DNA from: Isoetes taiwanensis
Taxonomy: Eukaryota > Streptophyta > Lycopodiopsida > Isoetales > Isoetaceae
Assembly (NCBI GenBank): GCA_021234155.1
Contig: JAJEKV010000071.1
Location: 6,198,236-6,262,235 of the forward strand
Length of the DNA stretch: 64,000 nucleotides
Direction: 5' to 3'
Shown: piece by piece, positions 56,930 through 64,000 of the stretch
How the letters are laid out: each line of letters starts with the position of its first letter
Position numbering within the stretch: position 1 is the first letter of the stretch
Program-made: the position numbers and the translations under genes
Notes under the pieces: model-generated
Database searches by the model: none
What the model was told of the DNA's origin: nothing
Seen by the model: only the letters and a program-made list of their open reading frames with translations

Positions 56930-57337
56930 TCATACATACCAAAATGAAACTAGAATCTCTTTAATCCTGTACGACCTGAGCAAAGCAGATACCCTAAAAT
57001 ACAAATAAAAGTAAACAAGAGAATGAAATTTAAAGGATACATGCAGGCAAACTCCAGCTATGGCATTGGCAATGGCAACCAGTTCCTTTACCCCTAAAGA
57101 ATGGATATACCATTGGGAGGCGAAGCGAAGAGCCCCGATTTGGTCCGGTTTGTGTCTTTGAAGAAGAAGAAGAGTACGAATTTGCTCGCTCTTCTGCTCT
57201 CTCCTATTCATTCTAATTGCAAAGGCCTCTAGAATCAATAGGGAAGAGCGGGAAAGAGAGTAAATTCTATGGAAATCTGCCGCATCGGATCTCTGCTGCT
57301 GCCTGCCATCGAAGTTGAGGAAGCCGGCCGCCGCCAT
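56930..57337 (-). CDS. Possible first exon, unknown protein
   Basis: ATG at 57337 starts MAAAGFLNFDGRQQQRSD and a charged, helical stretch to about residue 95 (VKELVAIANAIAGVC), after which the composition turns to AT-rich, intron-like. A CTGCATGTATCC at about 57040 could be the donor site. MAAA starts, Gln/Arg-rich segments and a sharp change in composition are common in first exons of plant nuclear genes. I recognise no domain. A TATA-like sequence lies about 75-90 bp upstream. Confidence 0.35.
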   Translation of the reverse strand: MAAAGFLNFDGRQQQRSDAADFHRIYSLSRSSLLILEAFAIRMNRREQKSEQIRTLLLLQRHKPDQIGALRFASQWYIHSLGVKELVAIANAIAGVCLHVSFKFHSLVYFYLYFRVSALLRSYRIKEILVSFWYV

Positions 57338-57411
57338 CGTTCAAGGAGCAGGAAAACCTAAAAACGAAAATGAGTGAGGAAATAAAAATTATAAACCTAA
57401 CCTAACTAAGC

Positions 57412-57428
57412 AAATATATATACATATT
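57412..57428 (-). promoter_or_regulatory. TATA-like sequence upstream of the exon at 57337
   Basis: AAATATATATACATATT on the plus strand, so its complement reads AATATGTATATATATTT, 75-90 bp upstream of the minus-strand ATG at 57337. Such words are common in AT-rich DNA, so support is positional. Confidence 0.25.
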
Positions 57429-57479
57429 AAAAAATTGCCGGCCTCCTCTTTTAGTTTCCGAATATTTGCCTTCTACGAA

Positions 57480-58680
57480 AGAACCTCCCTTTTTTTTTGC
57501 CGTCTAAAATTTATTGCACCCGGAATGTGGTGCTGGAAAGACATTTAAGCAATTGGATAATAAGAAAGATGGGCGGATTTTTAAGGGAGGAACTCCCTTA
57601 TTTTCGAACCATGGTCAAAATTACAACGGCTCTACACAATAAATGCCTGTTTTACAGAGCTGGTCGATTTGTTCAAGTTTCAAGCTATTCTTATTGTTAT
57701 TTATGGTGTTCAAGCATCAATAGTGTGATCAATTCTGGCCTACACTAAGAGCTAGTTCACATGCTTGTAAAAGGGTTCACTCTATGTGAACCGGCTCTTA
57801 GGTCTAATTATTCTTTTTCATATATTTAAAAGTTAACCATTGGATTATAAACCATTGAAATGTTAAATATACACAATAAGTACAGCAAAATATATAAATA
57901 CATGCCCGAACTGCAGTTGCGCCCAAGTGAAATCAGCGTAAGCATAAACCCACCAACAACTACTTCTATAGCATGAAATTCATGACTGTAACTACAAAAT
58001 TCGGGATATGTTTTAAGATTCGTGACCAGGCCAAAAATTCCTCGTGAAGTATGGCTATAGCCTTGTAGCTGGTCTAGTGGCCAAAGAACCCCTTCCAAGT
58101 GCCAGAAATTCTTCTCAATATATGGCCATGGCCCTGTAGGAGATCTAAACAGGCATTGAAGCATTTGATTTCTCCATGATATAGAGCCGCACCCAGGGGG
58201 TTAGGGGAGGGTCATAGAGTGGAGGCGGGGGTTGCATTATTCTATAGAGACCCCCACGATACTTTGTATTTCTCCATGGTAGAGGTATGCGTCCACCCAT
58301 GTATGTGATGTTATGTGGTGTGAGATCATTATCATTTATTTGTTATATACAACATGGTGAGCAACCTTCTTGGTTGTCGCGTATAGCCAAGGGGCATGCC
58401 CCAAGGCTAAATGGTCACTTGGTGGTTTTGTTTAGCTTTGTTTTGGCCTTCCTTTACTCCAAAATTATATTTGCTTGATCAAGAGTGGCCTTCTCCTCGT
58501 GGAGGGGGCCCTAATTATATTTGCTTGTCCCGAGATCGGGGATTGTTTCCTTGCTTCTTCATTTGAACTACTCATTTTGGCATATCTATATTTTTTAACT
58601 TAAATGGTTGAAAGATCCTAAAAATGTTAAATGATGTGGTCTCACTTAAGTAAATATCCATAACATGTTAACCTTGCTAG
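57480..58680. other. No recognisable gene
   Basis: The sequence has scattered short open frames on both strands without a motif. CCTTGTAG(C/G)..G.TCTA (58050-58145) is a minor local repeat. Confidence 0.4.
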
Positions 58681-58685
58681 GCATA

Positions 58686-59100
58686 TTAGGCCTTGGTAGG
58701 TCTAAAATGTTTTTCTTTAAGCCTCTTTAGGCCTTTCCGGACCTTTTCGGAATCGATCGGACATCCAAAGTCGTATTCTTGATACAATGATAGATTAGAA
58801 AATACCTTTAACCTATGAATTGGAGGAAAATGTTTTCGGAGCGATTGAAAATTTCTCAATAATCCGAGCATTTGTTGAAGATTTAGCCTCTTAAATAGAA
58901 TTGAATCGACCGTATTGACTTTTATCATCCACGAAGACCAAATGGCCATGGAACCCAAACAAAGGACAACAGCTTATTAACTGTCCAAGATTAAAAGCCC
59001 TTGTCGGAAGGGTTTTCGAGGGAAAAACCTTAGCAAGATATGAGCTTGTCGACCAACTATACATTCGTAGATGATTGTGTGATGATCGTATCCCCAACAA
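58686..59100 (-). other. Coding-like fragment, unknown
   Basis: Two overlapping minus frames (59100-58891 and 58958-58686) read through with protein-like content, for example LISCCPLFGFHGHLVFVDD, NLQQMLGLLRNFQSL and LYQEYDFGCPIDSEKVRKGL. They look like one protein with a frame slip near 58930. No family match; a retroelement origin is possible. Confidence 0.3.
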
Positions 59101-59795
59101 GAATCAAATGAAGCTATCTATATTTGGCATGCTCCTATCTCGATATCAACATTAGAAAGCATCTGAGATAATTCTAAATATGAAATTGGATGGATTGTAT
59201 CTTGGAACCAAACTTGGTAAAGTGTATGAATGCACTAACCTTTAGGTTATTATCTGCAGTGTAAATGGATCAACAAGGAGGAATCAGGAGCTAGGAACAT
59301 ATGCATCAAAAGAAAAAGTACTCGTATATTATATTTGATATTTTCTAATGCATCAAGTATATGCATTAGGTTACACATAATTACATTAAAAAAGTAGTTG
59401 ATTCTAATGTCTAAGTAATAAATGATCTTATATTAGTAAGTAGCAACTATAGTTTCAAAACCCTGATAGAAGATATTGGTTTTCTAAAGACGCAAAACAA
59501 TTTACAAGAGACCAAACAATGACAAATTACAAAAGATACCTTTTATGCTTTTTTCATGATATTTGAATAAGGTCAAAGTGCTTCAAAAACACAAAAATAC
59601 AAAAACCATATCTACAAAAACTTATCGCGGCCAAGGCCAACGCTGAACATTCTCTAGTTCCAAACCGAGGTTTTGCCCACTATTAACGTTCAACCTGTCA
59701 ATGCAATGCTCTTGTCCATACGATAGATAGTTGCTGCGAGACGACCATGAGATTCCCAATGGTGGTATCCCTTTCTCTCTTTTATCCTCTCCTTT
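59101..59795. other. No recognisable gene
   Basis: AT-rich spacer without motif. Confidence 0.4.
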
Positions 59796-59802
59796 TTATC
59801 AC

Positions 59803-60090
59803 CCGATGCTAGTCAGTGGGGTTTGAGCCTGGATGGGTCTTTGCCCGGAACCAATAGCCCGACCACTAGGCTAGCAGTAGCAGTTGCCATTATCTCTTTC
59901 TCACCATCCATTGCTAGTCAGTGGGTTTTGAGCCTGGATGGGTGATGCCCAGAACCAATGGCCTGATCACTAGGCTAACAACGCGATGGACCTTTTTGTT
60001 TATTTAGTTGCACCCGATGATGGGCAGTGGGCTTTGAGCATGGGGGGGTTTCCCATAACCATTAGCTTAACCACTTGGCGTCAGCAGGGG
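59803..60090 (-). repeat. Three tandem tRNA-like SINE heads
   Basis: Units at about 59803-59890, 59907-59988 and 60011-60090 on the minus strand. Unit 1 read 5' to 3' has CTAGCCTAGTGGTCGGGC, a perfect box A (TRGCNNAGTGG). About 30 bp later comes AGGCTCAAACCCC, a box B with one mismatch. Units 2 and 3 are more diverged. The inter-box spacing suits a pol III promoter. This family is distinct from the 40-46 kb SINE. Three head domains in tandem, without tails, is unusual. Confidence 0.6.
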
Positions 60091-62159
60091 TGAGCATCTT
60101 TTTATCTCTGCCTCATTTGTTTAATGTAATTTATTTGTTTAATATTTCTAGTTTGATTTGTTGAAGAATAGATGTGGGGAACCTCCTGGTAATCAAACAG
60201 CATGCCATCTATTGTATGGGCCAGAAAGGGATGAGAGATATAGAGCACACACCTTGTTTGAAGTATGCATGGAATGGAAGTGGATCCGCGGGTTGTCTCA
60301 TCATCGCTCGCGATGGCCGCATTGGTCCTGCATGAATGCCTTGTGGATTGGGGTGGGCGCGGAGTTTTGTATATGCAGAGGCAAGCACAGGTCTGGCTAT
60401 GGCGGACGTCGGAATAATGGCCGCAATAAATGCAAAGTGTATTAATGGCCGCAATAAATGCAAAGTGGGCCGCCATGATAAATTTCTTTTGTCCCATATG
60501 CTGCAAAAGACATTTTGTATAAAGTCAAAAGAATTTTAGTTTTGAACCTGCAACAGTTGAACTAACTGTGTCTAAGATTTGGACAATTCTAAACTCGTAT
60601 TTATTCAGATAAATGATTTTTTTGAAATTTAGATAAGAACTTTACAATGAATTTTGAGCTCCACAATTTATGACATGAGAGGAAAACTAGCTCATTAGAC
60701 TAGACTTGTATACTATAGTTTGAAACTTGTCTTTCACCTTTCTAGTGTTTGTGGAGGCCACAAAATAAATAGTCATTTTCCATTGCTATTCAATTAATAT
60801 GGCGTTTTGAAAGTTTTTATGTCGATCTGTGACTATGGATTTACGTCTACGGTATTTTTGCCACGTGGGGAAGGAAACTAGCCTTTGCCACGTTTCAACG
60901 ATTCTTCTTTTGGAGTCTTCACTCGGCCTCGCCCTCCTTGCAGAGCAAAAATACGAAACCGATTCGATACTTCTCGGTTATTTACTTCTCGGTCAGGTTC
61001 GATTGCCCCAAAGCGGGGTTCATTAGATACTATTGGCTCGAATTATTTTGTCAAAGTGCAAACCAAGCCCCCGGCCTATTCAATGGTGAAGAACCGGAAA
61101 ATAAAACGGTGTGGATTGTCCACGGAAGAATCGTCAATGAGCCCACGTACCATACGGAATTTATATGTAATTAAAATTTTATCCAAGAAGATGGGCTCTG
61201 AGGCAATGTTCTGTCGATAGCCCTGTTGGGGTTTTACAACAAACGACATGAATTTTTGTTTGGCGTTGGCCCCAAACCTTATTATGCGATAAATAGTATG
61301 AATGATTATCACTCATTGTTGGAAGATTCTTGACTCTTGAAGGAAAAGGGTCATATGGATTTGGTGAGATTAAATGGTGTTGTAAGCCACAAACCGGGGG
61401 AGCTACATAGAGCTGCCGCCTCCTCCATCACCCAAAGCTGCTACATAAGCCACGGCTCTCTCAAAAACGCCCCAAGATTGAGTGTTTTTCCATCACCCAC
61501 GGCTCCAAAATCCGCTTAGATTGAAAACACTGGTCTTAATCGAGGAATAAGAAGTCGTTAAATAAGAGCAAAAAGCAGGGCCGCCCAAAATATGAAAATG
61601 CATCTTCTCCTTACTAGAGATGAAAATAAGGGTACGTTGGAGACCATCCTTACGAGATGCGCACCGTTTACGAGTCATGGAAGGATCAACCAGGGAAGGG
61701 ATCATTTTGTTGCCTGACCTTTTACCTTTTTTTTAAGCCGGGAAAATCATCGTGACTAGCCCCGCTTGGATCCAGATAGGCTGCGCATCCCCGTATGTCG
61801 AGCTCATGCATGACAATGCCTCTCAAAGGCTGCACCAAAGCGGACCTCTCCAAAAAGAAATTAAATGCGCTATGGCGGATCCACGGTTCCTCACTTGCTA
61901 TGGCCTCTGTACTGCTCACGGATCCAAGGTTCCTCACTTGCCCCGTGACTTATCACCTGGATCGCTATGGCATGCGAGGCGAAGAGGGAGCAGCAGAGCA
62001 AAGCAGTAGAGCAAAGCACGAAACAGGGGATGGATTGATTGAGGAAGGGAGTCACGTGGGGCTGGCTCCTCCTCAATAAATGCAAAAATGCAAAAATGTT
62101 CCCCCAAAAAAAAATTTGACATTTGGCGCGCATGCAATGGAGCATCAAGGAATCTTGAA
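60091..62159. other. No firm gene; coding-like patches
   Basis: 60432-60470 holds a 31 bp direct duplication with GGCCGCAATAAATGCAAAGT. Plus-strand 60938-61310 reads, across two frames, NQAPGLFNGEEPENKTVWIV, RIVNEPTYHTEFICN and GVGPKPYYAINSMNDYHSL, which look like translated sequence but match nothing I know. 61850-61940 duplicates GATCCA.GGTTCCTCACTTGC. Minus frames between 61722 and 62148 are unremarkable. Confidence 0.3.
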
Positions 62160-62800
62160 GAATAGAATCAAAGTGAATGCTTTATATATGTTTTGATAGT
62201 GGTTTGGTGGTTAATTATGATAATTGTTTTTGGAGGCCTTATGAGTAATCACTATAGATAGCCAAGTCTCTTAGGCGAATATCTATGAGTAATTACCATG
62301 ACAATTAACTTGGTATTGAAATTATGAAATAAACCACAACCATTTTATTATAACATACACCATGATAATAAAAAACTAGCATGAATAACCACCATGGCAT
62401 TTAAGTTGGTATAAAAAAGCACGCCATAAAGTACTTCAACTTTGTGACAGTAGAAAACCAACATAAACAACCATTGCCACATTAAAGTTGTGTTGAAAAA
62501 CCATGTTACACAACTCTGTCAATTTAATAAACCATGTGACATTAGAAAACCAACATGAATGACCACTGTTGGTGCTAGAAACTATGTAATAAAACAATAT
62601 CGATTTTAATAAACCACGCTATAATAAAAAAGTAACATGAATAACCACGCTCTAGTTATGAAAACCACTATGTTATGTGGTTTTCATTAGGAATGAAAAT
62701 TTTGATATAAAAAACCACATCTATAGTGGTTTTCTAGTGATTTATTATAGTGGTTAAATTTTTGGGTGTCTTGTGTATGATGACACATTCCCTAAGCCTG
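62160..62800. repeat. Degenerate AACCA(C/T) repeat
   Basis: Many copies of short words of the type AA(T)AACCAC.AT, spaced irregularly, over about 600 bp, with variants such as ATGAATAACCACCATGGCAT, AAAACCAACATAAACAACCA and TAGTGGTTTTCTAG. The orientation changes near 62670-62750, which makes a partial inverted structure. Confidence 0.55.
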
Positions 62801-62810
62801 AAGTGCAATA

Positions 62811-63270
62811 TCAGAGAAGCTTTCGGTGGCCTTCCTTAAGTCCTCGAATTGCTTGTACATAATGCCAATTTGATCGGAGATGAAGTGCGATTATCTCCTT
62901 CTTCATATAAGCAAGAATTCTTAAGTTCTCAGGTTTTGTCTTGAAAAATTTTTCGCCTTTGTTTGTAACGAGGGTGACTTTGACGATATGTTCCCACTTA
63001 ATGTTTCTTGAGGACCTTTCGACAATCATCGTAGTTCAAGCCCCTCATGCATCTAAGGTAGTTGTCGCTAAAGTAATCTTTGTCTTTTGCCCAATTGATT
63101 ACTATCATTGGATCCAAGCAGAATTCCATGAATATGCCAAATAAAGGGCTGTGGAATTTCCACATCAGACCCACGTATAAGTTTGTGCACCCTATACAGC
63201 TGTTATACCTACATACATACATGATATACTTCAATCTATCTGGCGTAAAAATGCACGAACACCATTGCAT
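62811..63270 (-). CDS. Coding-like stretch, unknown product
   Basis: Minus frames 63270-62998 and 63029-62811 overlap and together read LFGIFMEFCLDPMIVINWAK, DNYLRCMRGLNYDDCRKVLK, SSRNIKWEHIVKVTLVTNKG, NLRILAYMKKEIIALHLRSN and WHYVQAIRGLKEGHRKLL. The composition is convincingly protein-like, with a single frame slip near 63010. I recognise no domain. It may be part of an uncatalogued retroelement or gene exon. Confidence 0.35.
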
Positions 63271-64000
63271 TCACAAAAGAGAGATAAGAACAAAGGAGAT
63301 TGAAGAATAGATAAGAAAGAGAGATAAGAACAAAGGAGACCAAGAATGATAAGAATAATTTAGCACCGCAATTTCAAAAGACGAAGAGCTTTGCAACTCT
63401 CGCCAGATGCTCGAACAACGGAACTCAGCAAACTGGGTTCGCAAATTTGGTCGAAGAAGAACTACAACACAGAAGGCAGGCCTGGCTTACCACCCGAACA
63501 ACAAGATCCTCGCTTATCTTGTCTATGTAGAGTCATGTCTATCCCGAGGCCCGCCGCCAACAACAATCCTCGGAAACCATAGCCATAGCTGGAAACCGAA
63601 AGTAGCCATAGCTGGAGTAGCCAAAGCTAGGAAACCGAGTAGCCTATAGCCGGAGTAGGCATACCTAAAAACCAATCGCCACAATTCCGAGCAAAACCGG
63701 AAACAAGGGCACGTTGTTTTTATGCCCAAGCAAAATCGAAACCTCATACCGCACCTCCCCCAAAGCGAGAAACATGCTTCAAGGCCGACACGTGCATCAG
63801 ACGCCCACATCTGCATCATCGCTTACATCTCAGATCGCCTCATCGCCCATCATGCTCCTGGACGGGCCACGCCAATCGTAGAATTACCCAAGCTCCAAAA
63901 ACTACTAACAAAACCCTAACCCCCATTTTCCGCTACACCATTAACAAAAGCATTGTAAGAGATAATTTGCCAACCTTATAGCTTGACCCCTATTGTCCTT
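63271..64000. other. No recognisable gene; minor repeats
   Basis: AGAGAGATAAGAACAAAGGAGA occurs twice (63280 and 63317), slightly different at the ends. TAGCCATAGCTGGAGTAGCC-like words repeat at 63575-63665. No domain seen in the frames on either strand. Confidence 0.4.

Noticed and set aside
57780-58200. Additional tRNA-like head at TGGTCTAGTGG (58073)
   Set aside because: A box-A-like word is present but no box B follows at a suitable distance.

Overview
This 64 kb window looks like nuclear DNA of a land plant, in a transposon-rich intergenic region. The evidence is the set of protein families: a plant-type LINE, ZNF862-like hAT transposases, genes of the family catalogued as DUF7869, NIF/FCP1-like HAD phosphatases, a plant MLKL-like kinase, LRR, PPR and hevein fragments, and tRNA-derived SINEs. 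DUF7869 and ZNF862-like hAT genes are, from memory, most familiar from ferns, lycophytes and bryophytes, so a seed-free plant is my best guess; the sequence does not prove it. Nothing looks bacterial or organellar.

Almost every recognisable protein is split over two or three reading frames. In the kinase at 36.9-38.4 kb the breaks are single-base slips in or beside short homopolymers, so some breaks may be uncorrected long-read consensus errors rather than true mutations. Others (LINE, second kinase copy) are clearly degenerate.

Layout. 1-7 kb: minus-strand LINE (endonuclease, reverse transcriptase, C-terminal zinc-finger part) with a possible ORF1 upstream. 7-13 kb: dispersed repeats and a broken minus-strand HAD/NIF phosphatase-like gene. 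13-17 kb: tandem and foldback repeats. 17.4-22.3 kb: a pair of long (about 0.8 kb) inverted repeats enclosing a hAT remnant. 23.4-25.1 kb: a second hAT transposase. 27-29.6 kb: DUF7869-type gene 1. 31-33.7 kb: coding-like exons and a second NIF phosphatase-like gene. 34-36.7 kb: tandem repeats and a PPR scrap. 36.9-39.9 kb: MLKL-like kinase and LRR fragments, minus strand. 40.4-46.9 kb: two blocks of a tandem tRNA-derived SINE (about 340 bp unit) in the same orientation, separated by a 4.5 kb segment holding an array of a 16 bp palindrome and DUF7869-type gene 2. 46.9-49.6 kb: a GC-richer stretch, unresolved. 50.6-52.1 kb: decayed duplicate of the kinase with its 5' flank. 52-64 kb: AT-rich repeats, a heat-shock-element-like run, a tRNA-like head, a hevein-type chitin-binding fragment, a possible first exon, a triple tRNA-like SINE, and unassigned coding-like stretches.

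The most unusual unit is 41362-45838. It looks like a discrete insertion into the SINE array. It starts with a terminus shared with 53.6 kb, then carries about thirteen copies of a GGTATAAATTTATACC-type palindrome (eight at roughly 31 bp spacing), then a DUF7869-type gene.
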